A DNA stretch of 64,000 bases from Streptomyces lydicus (GTDB taxonomy: Bacteria; Actinomycetota; Actinomycetes; Streptomycetales; Streptomycetaceae): contig NZ_CP017157.1 in the NCBI RefSeq assembly GCF_001729485.1, forward strand, positions 4,898,001-4,962,000, in the 5' to 3' direction. Under the pieces are notes generated by a model. It made no database searches and was not told the origin of the DNA. It worked only from the letters and a program-made list of their open reading frames with translations. Position 1 is the stretch's first letter; each line of letters begins with the position of its first letter. Shown piece by piece: positions 27,085-35,272 of the stretch. Both the position numbers and the translations under genes were made by a program.

Positions 27085-27111
27085 GGGAATCTTCACCGCC
27101 GACCGGACGTT
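27085..27111 (+). promoter_or_regulatory. Sigma-R (SigR)-type promoter of rbpA
   Basis: GGGAAT (27085-27090), exactly 18 nt, then GTT (27109-27111). This matches the known thiol-oxidative-stress sigma-R consensus GGAAT-N18-GTT. It lies 62 bp before the rbpA start. S. coelicolor rbpA is a known sigma-R target, which supports the call. Confidence 0.85.
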
Positions 27112-27172
27112 GACCGGATGACGACGACAGCGACACCTGTCCTGTGGGCGACAAGCCCGGGAGGCACGATTC

Positions 27173-27550
27173 ATGAGTGAGCGAGCTCTCCGCGGCACGC
27201 GACTCGTGGTGACCAGCTACGAGACCGACCGCGGCATCGACCTGGCCCCGCGCCAGGCGGTGGAGTACGCATGCCAGAACGGACATCGATTCGAGATGCC
27301 GTTCTCGGTTGAGGCCGAGATTCCGCCGGAGTGGGAGTGCAAGGTTTGCGGTGCACCCTCTCTTCTGGTGGATGGCGATGGCCCTGAGGAAAAGAAGGGT
27401 AAGCCCGCGCGTACGCACTGGGACATGCTCATGGAGCGACGCACCCGCGAGGAGCTCGAGGAGGTGCTGGCCGAACGGCTGGCCGTCCTGCGCTCCGGCA
27501 CCATGAACATTGCCGTGCATCCGCGCGACACCAACCGCAAGTCCGCCTGA
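27173..27550 (+). CDS. rbpA: RNA polymerase-binding protein RbpA
   Basis: A 125-aa actinobacterial transcription activator that binds RNA polymerase and the principal sigma factor and stabilises the open complex. The core barrel is typical: TRLVVTSYETDRGIDLAPRQ, then YACQNGHRFEMPFS, with Cys residues in CQNGH and CKVC. The sigma-interaction region near the C-terminus is complete (RTREELEEVLAERL). ATG 27173 follows GGGAGGC. It has its own sigma-R-type promoter and a perfect terminator. Confidence 0.98.
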   Translation: MSERALRGTRLVVTSYETDRGIDLAPRQAVEYACQNGHRFEMPFSVEAEIPPEWECKVCGAPSLLVDGDGPEEKKGKPARTHWDMLMERRTREELEEVLAERLAVLRSGTMNIAVHPRDTNRKSA

Positions 27551-27568
27551 CGGCGGGCCTGCACACAG

Positions 27569-27617
27569 CACCAAGGGCCGGGGCCACTGCACTTCGCAGT
27601 GGCCCCGGCCCTTGGTG
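27569..27617. terminator. Perfect 22-bp hairpin between rbpA and fxsA
   Basis: The left arm 27569-27590 is exactly complementary to 27596-27617, with a 5-nt loop (ACTTC). It lies between the convergent rbpA and fxsA genes and should terminate both. Confidence 0.92.
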
Positions 27618-27695
27618 TGCGTGCTCCCGGTCCCGCTTCCGCTCCGTCCGGACCGTCCAGGTCCGCCCCGTGCGGCCGGTCGGACACCCAACCCC

Positions 27696-28277
27696 TCAGC
27701 CGGTCAGCGGTGGATCCTGGCGACGGGCGGCCGGCGGCTCGTCGTGGATCACCTCGCCCGGCACGACCTTGCCGTCCGGCCGGTGCATCCGGGCCTGTTG
27801 GAAGGCGTCGCCGAACGACCCGGGCGCATACGACGCCCGCCTGTTCAGCAGCTTCTCGGCGCGGCGCTGGATCAGCTTCCCGGTCGGCGGGAAGAGGCAG
27901 AGCAGCCCCAGCAGGTCGGAGAGCAGGCCCGGCACCATCAGCAGCAGGCCGCCGGCCATCGGGAGCGTATTGCCGCTGCCGGAGCGGCCGTTGCGGGACG
28001 GGGCGGGCTCGGCCGGGTCCGTCGGGCCGCCCCGCTGAAGGCTCTCGGTGAGGTTCTGCCAGGCGCGGCGGCCGGCCCGCTTGACCACCCAACCGCCGGC
28101 GACCACCCCGGCGACCAGCAGCAGGAAGACGGTCAGGCCGTTGGTGGCCCCGGCAACCAGGGTCAGCAGCCAGATCTCCAGCACCACCCAGGCGGCGACG
28201 CCCAGCGGCACGAACCGGCGGGCGCGCGAACGCTGGGGCGGACGGGGACTCGGCGACGGCGTGCCTGTGAACGTCAT
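27696..28277 (-). CDS. fxsA: FxsA-family membrane protein
   Basis: A 193-aa membrane protein. The core has WVVLEIWLLTLVAGATNGLTVFLLLVAGVVAGGWVVKRAG and a second pair of helices (MAGGLLLMVPGLLSDLLGLLCLFPP), the signature of FxsA, which in E. coli relieves F-exclusion of phage T7. The tail after residue 140 is polar. The start ATG 28277 gives a Pro/Arg-rich N-terminus typical of actinobacterial members. Confidence 0.93.
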   Translation of the reverse strand: MTFTGTPSPSPRPPQRSRARRFVPLGVAAWVVLEIWLLTLVAGATNGLTVFLLLVAGVVAGGWVVKRAGRRAWQNLTESLQRGGPTDPAEPAPSRNGRSGSGNTLPMAGGLLLMVPGLLSDLLGLLCLFPPTGKLIQRRAEKLLNRRASYAPGSFGDAFQQARMHRPDGKVVPGEVIHDEPPAARRQDPPLTG

Positions 28278-28350
28278 GACTCAAGTGTGCCTGGCCGGCC
28301 CTCGGCGCCTGCCGGGGACCACGGGACGCGGTACACCCGGGACTCCGGGC

Positions 28351-29106
28351 TCAGCGCCCGCGGAACTTCTCCACCCGCGAGCCGACGCCCCATGCGGTGA
28401 CCCGCCACAGCGCCTCGACCACGATGTCCCGGTTCATCTTGCTGTCGCCGTGCTCCCGCTCGACGAAGGTGATCGGGACCTCGACGACGTGGTAGCCGGC
28501 CTGGACCGCGCGGCGGGCGAGGTCGACCTGGAAGCAGTAGCCCTGCGAGGACACCTCGTCCAGACCCAGGCCCTGGAGGGTCTGCGCGCGGAAGGCGCGG
28601 AAGCCGCCGGTGATGTCCCGCAGCGGCAGGTCCAGCACCAGCCGGGAGTAGGTGCTGCCGCCGCGGGAGATGAACTGGCGGTACTTGGGCCAGTTCACGG
28701 TGCGGCCGCCGGGCACCCAGCGCGAGCCGAGGACGAGATCGGCGCCCTTGAGGGCGGTGAGCAGCCGCGGCAGCTCCTCGGGCTGGTGCGAGCCGTCGGC
28801 GTCCATCTCGACCAGGACGCCGTAGCCGTTGTCGATGCCCCAGCGGAAGCCGGCGAGGTAGGCGGCGCCCAGCCCTTCCTTGCCCTTGCGGTGCAGGACG
28901 TGGACGTGTTCGTCCTCGGCGGCGAGTTCGTCGGCGAGCTTGCCGGTGCCGTCGGGACTGTTGTCGTCCGCGACGAGGACGTGCGCCTCCGGGACGGCGG
29001 ACCGCACCCGCGAGACGACCGGCTTGATGTTCTCCGCCTCGTTGTACGTCGGGATGATCACCAACGTGGTGCCGAGCGGACCGTATTGCCGCTGACCGTC
29101 TGTCAC
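28351..29106 (-). CDS. ppm1: Polyprenol monophosphomannose synthase
   Basis: A 251-aa GT2 enzyme that transfers mannose from GDP-Man to polyprenyl phosphate, the donor for protein O-mannosylation and cell-envelope mannosides. The motifs LVIIPTYNEAENI, DDNSPDGT, VEMDADGSHQ and DITGGFRAFR are all present. GTG 29106 is chosen because it overlaps the Lnt stop (29103-29105) in a GTGA arrangement. In mycobacteria Lnt and Ppm form one fused protein; here they are separate but overlapping genes. Confidence 0.93.
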   Translation of the reverse strand: MTDGQRQYGPLGTTLVIIPTYNEAENIKPVVSRVRSAVPEAHVLVADDNSPDGTGKLADELAAEDEHVHVLHRKGKEGLGAAYLAGFRWGIDNGYGVLVEMDADGSHQPEELPRLLTALKGADLVLGSRWVPGGRTVNWPKYRQFISRGGSTYSRLVLDLPLRDITGGFRAFRAQTLQGLGLDEVSSQGYCFQVDLARRAVQAGYHVVEVPITFVEREHGDSKMNRDIVVEALWRVTAWGVGSRVEKFRGR

Positions 29107-30776
29107 TGCTGCCCCTTCTCGTCCTTCGTACGCCCGCGCCGGCCGACGATCACCGCGGCGGCACAGGACAGAAGGCCCACGATAGCGAGCGCCCACTCAG
29201 GTGCCGCACCGACGCGGTCGGCGAGCGTCGTTTCGTCCCGCAGCGGTATCCGTGCCGAGACCACGCCCTGGGTGAACTCCGGGATCCGGTGGGTGATCCT
29301 GCCGTCCGGGGCAACCACCGCACTGATGCCGCTGGTGGCCGCGGTGACCACGGCCCGGCCGTGCTCGACGGCGCGCAGCTTGGACATCGCCAGCTGCTGC
29401 TCGGGCTGGCCGGTGCGCCCGTAGGTGGCGTTGTTGGTCTGGATCACCAGGGCCCGGGCGCCGGCGCCCACGGTGTCGTGCACGATCTCGTCGTAGGCGA
29501 CCTCGAAGCAGATCACGTCGCCGAGCCTGGCGGGGCCGACATTGAGCAGGCCCGTGTGGTCGCCGGGGTAGAAGTCCCGCGGCACCCGCTGGAAGCGGGT
29601 GATGATCTTGCTGAGCTGCTCCCGGAAGGGCACGTACTCGCCGAACGGCACCGGGTGCTGCTTGGTGTACGAGGCGCCGGGACCCTTCTTCGGGTCCCAC
29701 ACGATGCCCTCGTTGAACACGTAGCCCTTCTTGGAAGGGTGGTCGACGAGGGCGCCGACGAGCACCGGCACGCCGATGGCCTTCACCGCCTCGTCGATCC
29801 GGTCGTACGCCTGCGGGTACTGGAACGGGTCGAGGTCGGAGGAGTTCTCCGGCCAGATGACCAGGTCGGGCTTCTTGGCCCGGCCGGCCTTGATGTCGGC
29901 GGCCAGCTTCTCGGTGGCCGTCGCGTGGTTGTCGAGGATCTTCATGGGCCGCCCCAGGAAGTCCATACCGGCCTGCTGGACGTTGCCCTGGACCACGGCG
30001 ATGTCGACGGTGTCGTCGGCCTTCGTCGGGACGGGGACGAGCAGGCCGGCCAGGGTCACCGCGGCGGCCAGTCCGAACGCCTCCAGGGCGGTCACGGCGC
30101 GGCGCACCGTGCCGTTGCCGCGCAGCCCCCACAGGGCGGCTGCGCACGCGGCCAGCAGGGCACCGGCCAGCGCGACGGCGAAGGTCACCAGCGGGGCGCC
30201 ACCGAGCGCGGCGAGCGGGGTGAACGGCGAGCCGGTGTTGGCGAACGCCAGCCGGCCCCACGGGAAGCCGCCGAAGGGGAGCCGGTCGCGGGCCCACTCC
30301 TGGGCCACCCACAGGCAGCCGGCCCACAGCGGCCAGGCCGGCAGCCGTGAGGTGACCGCGAGTCCCGCGCCGAGCAGCGCCACGAAGAGCGCCTCGGCGA
30401 TCGAGAGGCCCACCACCGCGTCCCAGCCGACGACATGCAGCCACTTCAGCAGGATCAGGAAGAACGGCAGCCCGAACACCAGGCCCGTCCAGGCGCCCTG
30501 GCGAGCGGTCCGGCCCCGGGTGAGCAGCGACAGCGCGGCCACCGCCACCAGGGACAGCGGCCACAGGTCGTACGGCGGGAAGGCGAGGCCGAGCGCGACG
30601 CCGAAGACCACGGCCAGGCCGGTGCGCGGCGCCTCGCGACGCACGAGCGCCAGGAGCCGACGGGCACGGCCGGGGCGCCCGGCCGGGGCCGTGGAACCCG
30701 GCCGGGCGGACGGCACCGGGCCGTCGGGCGTGGTGCCGCTCACGGCTTCTTCGGTGGTGTCGGAACCCGATGGCAC
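29103..30776 (-). CDS. lnt: Apolipoprotein N-acyltransferase
   Basis: A 557-aa membrane enzyme that N-acylates the lipidated Cys of lipoproteins. A Pro/Gly-rich N-terminal tail is followed by about seven helices and then the extracytoplasmic nitrilase domain. The catalytic triad is visible: Glu310 (WPENSS), Lys372 (YTKQHPVPFGE) and Cys423 (VICFEVAYDE). GTG 30776 is preferred because GGAAGG lies 10 nt upstream; a GTG at 30743 is possible. The stop overlaps ppm, so the two are co-translated. Confidence 0.92.
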   Translation of the reverse strand: MPSGSDTTEEAVSGTTPDGPVPSARPGSTAPAGRPGRARRLLALVRREAPRTGLAVVFGVALGLAFPPYDLWPLSLVAVAALSLLTRGRTARQGAWTGLVFGLPFFLILLKWLHVVGWDAVVGLSIAEALFVALLGAGLAVTSRLPAWPLWAGCLWVAQEWARDRLPFGGFPWGRLAFANTGSPFTPLAALGGAPLVTFAVALAGALLAACAAALWGLRGNGTVRRAVTALEAFGLAAAVTLAGLLVPVPTKADDTVDIAVVQGNVQQAGMDFLGRPMKILDNHATATEKLAADIKAGRAKKPDLVIWPENSSDLDPFQYPQAYDRIDEAVKAIGVPVLVGALVDHPSKKGYVFNEGIVWDPKKGPGASYTKQHPVPFGEYVPFREQLSKIITRFQRVPRDFYPGDHTGLLNVGPARLGDVICFEVAYDEIVHDTVGAGARALVIQTNNATYGRTGQPEQQLAMSKLRAVEHGRAVVTAATSGISAVVAPDGRITHRIPEFTQGVVSARIPLRDETTLADRVGAAPEWALAIVGLLSCAAAVIVGRRGRTKDEKGQQ

Positions 30777-31343
30777 GGTCGCCGGGCCTTCCTGCAGGTC
30801 GGATGGGGCCCCTCCCGGCGCGTCGCGCGCGTGGCGGAAGGTGTGAGCTGACCGTACATCGGAAGACCCGCCGTGCGGATGCGGGGTGCACAAAAGGTGA
30901 AGGCCCCGCGAGGAGGGTGCGGCCGGTCCGCGACGGGGTGCGGATAGGGGCCCGGGCGCCCTTCGGGCCGACCTGGGACCCGCTGGCTGCGGGTCGACCG
31001 AGAGCCGTTGTCTACTGAGCGTCCGGGCCCCACCCGGGTCGCACCTGCCGACCGGGCGAGACGTCCCCTCGCCTCGTGTCGCTGGTGCTGGACCTGGCTC
31101 CCAGTGGCGGTGCGCCGGTGTGGCGTACCGCCCCATGGCCCAGCTGCGTTCGACGAGTGCGCGGAGGTCTCCCGGCCGGACGTCCTGTGGTGGACTCGGC
31201 CGAACCTACCGGCCGTCGACCGCCTGCTGTCAACAGGTGCCCGGCCTGCGTCGCTTTCGCGTCGCCCCAGGTCAGCCGAGGAGGGCCCTTGGCGGGCCGA
31301 GTAGCGGCAAGCACGGGCCGTCGGAGCACGTGCCTGCCTGATG
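30777..31343. other. 567-bp region with no recognised gene
   Basis: This lies upstream of lnt and downstream of the amidohydrolase gene. Several overlapping short ORFs exist on both strands, but none has a family pattern or a good ribosome binding site. It should hold the lnt-ppm promoter. I found no tRNA, hairpin terminator or repeat here. Confidence 0.4.
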
Positions 31344-33011
31344 TCACTCGTTCGGCCGTCCGAAGACCGTCCGGCCGCCGACGACCGTGCGCAGGCACAC
31401 GGGGAGGTCGCGCCCGGGCGTGAGGTCGGGCAGGCCGGGGGTGCCGGAGCGGGGGTCGGTGGACCAGCGCTCCACCCGCTCGTCGGGCGCCTGGACGACC
31501 AGTTCCCCGGTGCGCCAGACCGCGTAGTCGGCGGGCGCGCCGGGCACCAGGACGCCCGCGTCGTCCCGGCCGATGGCCCGCCAGCCGCCGCGGGTGTGGG
31601 CGGTGAACGCGGCGCGGGCGGAGATGCCGTGGGCGCGGGTGCGGTGGAAGACCGCGGCGCGCACGGTGCCCCAGGGGTCGAGCGGGGTGACCGGGCTGTC
31701 GGAGCCCAGGGCGAGCGGCACCCCGGCCTTGAGCAGGGCGGCGTACGGGTTGAGGGTGGCGGCCCGCTCGGCGCCCAGGCGGGCGGCGTACATGCCGTCG
31801 GGGCCGCCCCAGGCCGCGTCGAAGGCGGGCTGGACGGAGGCGGTCAGGGCCAGGTCGGCGAAGCCGGCGACGGTGGCTTCGGTGAGCATCTCGGCGTGCT
31901 CGACGCGGTGCCGGGCGGCGCGGATCCGGGCGGTGCCCAGGCGCTCGGCGGCGGCCCGGACGCCGTCGACGACACTGCCGATCGCGGCGTCGCCGATGGC
32001 GTGGAAGCCGGCCTGCAGCCCGGCCTCGGTGCAGGCGGCGACATGGGCGGCGACCGCGTCGGTGTCGAGGTGGGCGGTGCCGGTGTGGCCGGGGAGGTCC
32101 GCGTACGGGGCGTGCAGATGGGCGGTGTGCGAGCCGAGCGAGCCGTCGACGAAGAGATCACCGGCCGCGCCGATCGCGCCGAGCTCACGGATCCGCTCGG
32201 CGTCCTTTGCGGATGCGACGGCCTCGGCCCAGTAGCCCACCACCCGCGGGCCGTTCGCCTCCCGTGCCAGGGCGAGCAGCGCCGTGAAGTCGTCCTCGCC
32301 GGAGATCTCCGGTCCGGCGCACTCGTGGAGGCTGCCGATACCGAGCGAGGCGGCGCGGGCCAGTGCGGCGGCCTGGGCCTCGGCGCGCTGGGCCGGGGTG
32401 AGGGTGGCGTACGCGGCGCGGCGCACCGCGTGGTGGGCGTCGCCGGTCAGCGGGGCGTCGGGGTGGAAACCGGACCGGTCGCGCATGCCGGGGACCAGGT
32501 CCAGCAGGGCCGTGGTGACGACCGCGGAGTGCACGTCGACGCGGGTGAGGTACAGCGGGCGGCCGCCGGTGGCCGCGTCCAGCTCCGGGCGGGACGGTGC
32601 CCGGCCCTCCGGCCAGGCGCTGGCGTCCCAGCCGTGCCCGAGCAGGACCCGGTCCGCGGGTCGGGCGTCGGCGTAGGCGCGCACCCGGGCCAGCGCGTCG
32701 GCGAGCGTGCCGGCGGCGGCCAGGTCGAGACCGGTGAGCGCGAGGCCGGTCGCGGTGGTGTGCACATGTGCGTCCGTGAACGCCGGGGTGACGAGCGCGC
32801 CGTCGAGCTGGACCACCTCGTCCACGCCGTCGGCGAAGGAGTCGGCCGCGCCCTCCTCACCGACCCAGGCGATGCGGTCCCCCTCCACGACCATGGCGGT
32901 GGCGAAGGGGTCCGCGGGGCTGTGCACCTCGCCGCCGCGCAGCAGGACGGTACGGGGCTGCGCCGGGTGCGGGTCGTGCTGCCGGTCGGGGGCGGGAATG
33001 TGCTCGCTCAT
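31344..33011 (-). CDS. Amidohydrolase, YtcJ-like
   Basis: A 555-aa amidohydrolase-superfamily enzyme of the YtcJ/AepA group. The metal-binding strand-1 motif is seen as TPAFTDAHVHT. Later landmarks include FVDGSLGSHTA, GFHAIGDAAI, RHRVEHAEML and LALGSDSPVTPLDPW, the last carrying the conserved Asp. ATG 33011 is chosen for its MSEHIP start; the in-frame extension upstream is non-conserved. The substrate is probably an N-substituted amide or cyclic amide. An Lrp-type regulator gene lies upstream on the same strand. Confidence 0.9.
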   Translation of the reverse strand: MSEHIPAPDRQHDPHPAQPRTVLLRGGEVHSPADPFATAMVVEGDRIAWVGEEGAADSFADGVDEVVQLDGALVTPAFTDAHVHTTATGLALTGLDLAAAGTLADALARVRAYADARPADRVLLGHGWDASAWPEGRAPSRPELDAATGGRPLYLTRVDVHSAVVTTALLDLVPGMRDRSGFHPDAPLTGDAHHAVRRAAYATLTPAQRAEAQAAALARAASLGIGSLHECAGPEISGEDDFTALLALAREANGPRVVGYWAEAVASAKDAERIRELGAIGAAGDLFVDGSLGSHTAHLHAPYADLPGHTGTAHLDTDAVAAHVAACTEAGLQAGFHAIGDAAIGSVVDGVRAAAERLGTARIRAARHRVEHAEMLTEATVAGFADLALTASVQPAFDAAWGGPDGMYAARLGAERAATLNPYAALLKAGVPLALGSDSPVTPLDPWGTVRAAVFHRTRAHGISARAAFTAHTRGGWRAIGRDDAGVLVPGAPADYAVWRTGELVVQAPDERVERWSTDPRSGTPGLPDLTPGRDLPVCLRTVVGGRTVFGRPNE

Positions 33012-33067
33012 ACCGGACAGTTTGGCCCCTGCGCCCGGACCGGCGGCGCCCAGGGGGCCGTTCCCGG

Positions 33068-33508
33068 TCAGATCCGCGGCGGCCGGGCCTCGTACGGCGT
33101 GGACAGCACGACCGTGGTGCGGGTCGAGACACCGGCCAGCGTGCGGATGCGGGTGAGCAGGTGCTCCAGCTCCAGTGGCGTGGAGACCCGGACCTTGAGG
33201 ATGTAGTTCTCGTCGCCGGCCACGCTGTGGCACGCCTCCAGCTCGGGGACCTCGGCGAGGCGGTCGGAGATGTCGTCCGGCGCGCTGGGGTCGAAGGGTT
33301 TGACCGAGATGAAGGCGGTGAGCGGCAGGCCCACGGCTTCCGGGTCGACGATGGCGGCATAGCCCCGGATGACACCGCGCTGCTCCAGGCGGCGCACGCG
33401 CTGATGCACCGCCGAGGTGGACAGGCCGGTGGCCTTGCCCAGGTCGGTGTAGCTCATCCGCCCGTCCTTGACGAGCAGATCCACGATTTGTCGGTCCAAC
33501 TCCTCCAC
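33068..33508 (-). CDS. Lrp/AsnC-family transcriptional regulator
   Basis: A 146-aa regulator: an N-terminal winged helix (LDRQIVDLLVKDGRMSYTDLGKATGLSTSAVHQRVRRLEQRGVI, about residues 4-48) and a C-terminal RAM ligand domain (FISVKPFD, then ACHSVAGDENYILKVRVST). It starts with GTG at 33508. The ligand is likely an amino acid. It lies 56 bp upstream of the amidohydrolase on the same strand and is divergent from a small zinc-ribbon-like protein. Confidence 0.93.
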   Translation of the reverse strand: MEELDRQIVDLLVKDGRMSYTDLGKATGLSTSAVHQRVRRLEQRGVIRGYAAIVDPEAVGLPLTAFISVKPFDPSAPDDISDRLAEVPELEACHSVAGDENYILKVRVSTPLELEHLLTRIRTLAGVSTRTTVVLSTPYEARPPRI

Positions 33509-33726
33509 CCGCTCAACCTACTGCGCGCGGGCGCATGTGCGCACCGCGCGCCGGCTCGTGGGCACCCCCGCGCCGGGTTGTGTGACCAATGCCACACGGG
33601 TGAACCGCTGTCCGTGGACCGGCCGCGATTATGCGCGGGGCATGGAGGGAATTGCTGGTGGTGGCCGGGGCCGCCCGTCACAGGAAGTCAGCGGTCCGAC
33701 CGGCCCACCCGAGGGGGATGGACATC

Positions 33727-34134
33727 ATGCGACGCCTTCAGCAGGACCCCACTGCCGAGAACTTCAGCGACCAGGAGGGCGACAGTCCCGGCTTCCCCGG
33801 CGACGACGACGCGTTCGAGACCTTCGAGATCTACCGCGTGACCTGCCCTGACTGCCGTCAGCCGATCGCGCTGCTGGCCGACGAGGACACGCTCCCGGAG
33901 CATGCACTGTGCCCCACTCCCTGGAATCCGTTCGGCCTGACGGTGTGCCAGGGCTCCGGCCGCGCGGTGTCCGAGGCGCCGGAGACCGAGGACACCCTGG
34001 ACGCCCAGGAGCAGGACGCGGCGATGCTGCTGACGCTGCCGGAGGGCCTCGACTGGCGCCGTCAGCCGTTCTCGCACATCGGCGGACCGGGCACCCGGCC
34101 GATCCGGGTGCCGCGGATGCGCCACGGCGCCTGA
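33727..34134 (+). CDS. Conserved hypothetical protein with CxxC motif
   Basis: A 135-aa acidic protein I cannot name. The central part has CPDCRQPIALLADEDTLPEHALCPTPW, then LTVCQGSG; the spaced Cys residues suggest a small zinc ribbon. ATG 33727 is preferred because GAGGGGG (33711-33717) lies 9 nt before it; the ATG at 33718 directly abuts that site. The last 30 residues (GLDWRRQPFSHIGGPGTRPIRVPRMR) look conserved rather than random. It is divergent from the Lrp gene. Confidence 0.7.
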   Translation: MRRLQQDPTAENFSDQEGDSPGFPGDDDAFETFEIYRVTCPDCRQPIALLADEDTLPEHALCPTPWNPFGLTVCQGSGRAVSEAPETEDTLDAQEQDAAMLLTLPEGLDWRRQPFSHIGGPGTRPIRVPRMRHGA

Positions 34135-34168
34135 GTCCGGGCGCGTTCGTACGACGGCCGCTGCGGTC

Positions 34169-35272
34169 TCACCAGTAGCGGCCCTCGATCATCGCCTCCA
34201 GCGCGGCCCGGTGGAGGATCAGCCCATCGGCGTCGGCCGGCACGGGAACCTCTCCGAAGTGGACCTGGCGGTAGGCCACCCGCAACATGACGATGGCGTG
34301 CCGCACGGCCGCGTAGAGGGTGTGGAACTCCATGTCGCGCGGGGTGTGGCCGGTGAGCCGGGCATAGCGTGACTCGACCGCGTCCCGGCGCAGGAAGCCG
34401 GGCAGCCCCCACTCGCCGCCGGCTTCCGTGAGGTCCTGGAAGAAGCGGTGCAGGAACACCAGCCAGCCCAGGTCGAGTTCACGCGGCCCGAGGGCAGCCA
34501 TCTCCCAGTCGAGCACCGCAGCCGGCTCGAAGCCGTCGTAGACGATATTGCCGATCCGGGCGTCACCCCAGGTGAGCACGGTCTCGCCGGGATCGTCCGG
34601 CCAGAGTTCGGCGAGCCGGGCGAAGCCGCGCTCGATGAGCGGTGAGCGCGGGCGGCCGTCAACCACCCATGCGTAGTAGGCACGTTGGGACGCGACGTGC
34701 CGGCGCAGGGCACCGCCCTGCCCGGTGGTGGCCAGGAAGCCGGCCGCGGCGAGCGGTACCTGATCGTGCAGTCGGGCGAGCACGGAGACGCTCGCGGCCT
34801 CCAGGTGCGCGCGCTCGGCGTCGGTGGCGTCATGGAGCCAACTGCCCGCGTACGTATAGGGCATGACGTCCGGTGGGACGCGGCCGGCGACGCGGGCCAT
34901 GACGAAGAACGGGGCGCCGAGGTGCGCCGGGTCCTCCTCCAGCCACAGGGTGCGGGGCACCGGCAGGTCGGTGTGCTCGGCGACCAGGCGCATGGTGCGG
35001 AACTGCCGGGCCATGTCGTAGCGCGGGAAGACGGTGTACGCGGCCGGGTCGGCGGCGAGACGCAGTGCGCAGGACACCGGGACTCCGGGGGCCGGTGGTC
35101 GCGGGTGGTCGATGTCGAAGAGCAGGGTTTCGCTGGACATGCCGTTGGAGGCGGGGACGCCGACGGCGATCGCGCGGGCGCCGGGCAGCCGGGTGCCGAG
35201 CCAGGCGGTGAGGCGACGGGTGAGGTCCTCGGGGTCGCGGGTGGTGGTGCGGGGGCGGGGCGCCGCGCTCAT
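34169..35272 (-). CDS. Phosphotransferase-family protein (APH/ACAD10-like)
   Basis: A 367-aa kinase-like protein of the aminoglycoside phosphotransferase superfamily, in the branch related to ACAD10/11 N-terminal domains. Motifs are LTWGDARIGNIVYDG (catalytic loop; Asp and Asn in place) and AVLDWEMAALGPRELDLGWLVF (metal-binding Asp). It overlaps the upstream gene by 4 bp (ATGA). The partner protein and an adjacent acyl-CoA dehydrogenase suggest a role in lipid or hydroxyacyl metabolism rather than antibiotic resistance. Confidence 0.87.
   Translation of the reverse strand: MSAAPRPRTTTRDPEDLTRRLTAWLGTRLPGARAIAVGVPASNGMSSETLLFDIDHPRPPAPGVPVSCALRLAADPAAYTVFPRYDMARQFRTMRLVAEHTDLPVPRTLWLEEDPAHLGAPFFVMARVAGRVPPDVMPYTYAGSWLHDATDAERAHLEAASVSVLARLHDQVPLAAAGFLATTGQGGALRRHVASQRAYYAWVVDGRPRSPLIERGFARLAELWPDDPGETVLTWGDARIGNIVYDGFEPAAVLDWEMAALGPRELDLGWLVFLHRFFQDLTEAGGEWGLPGFLRRDAVESRYARLTGHTPRDMEFHTLYAAVRHAIVMLRVAYRQVHFGEVPVPADADGLILHRAALEAMIEGRYW

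Noticed and set aside
30770..31341. Several short plus-strand ORFs in the gap upstream of lnt
   Set aside because: No ribosome binding sites, no family patterns, and mutual overlap.
34169..35272. Aminoglycoside resistance gene
   Set aside because: The kinase fold is present, but its branch and neighbours (unknown lipocalin-like protein, acyl-CoA dehydrogenase) point to acyl metabolism.
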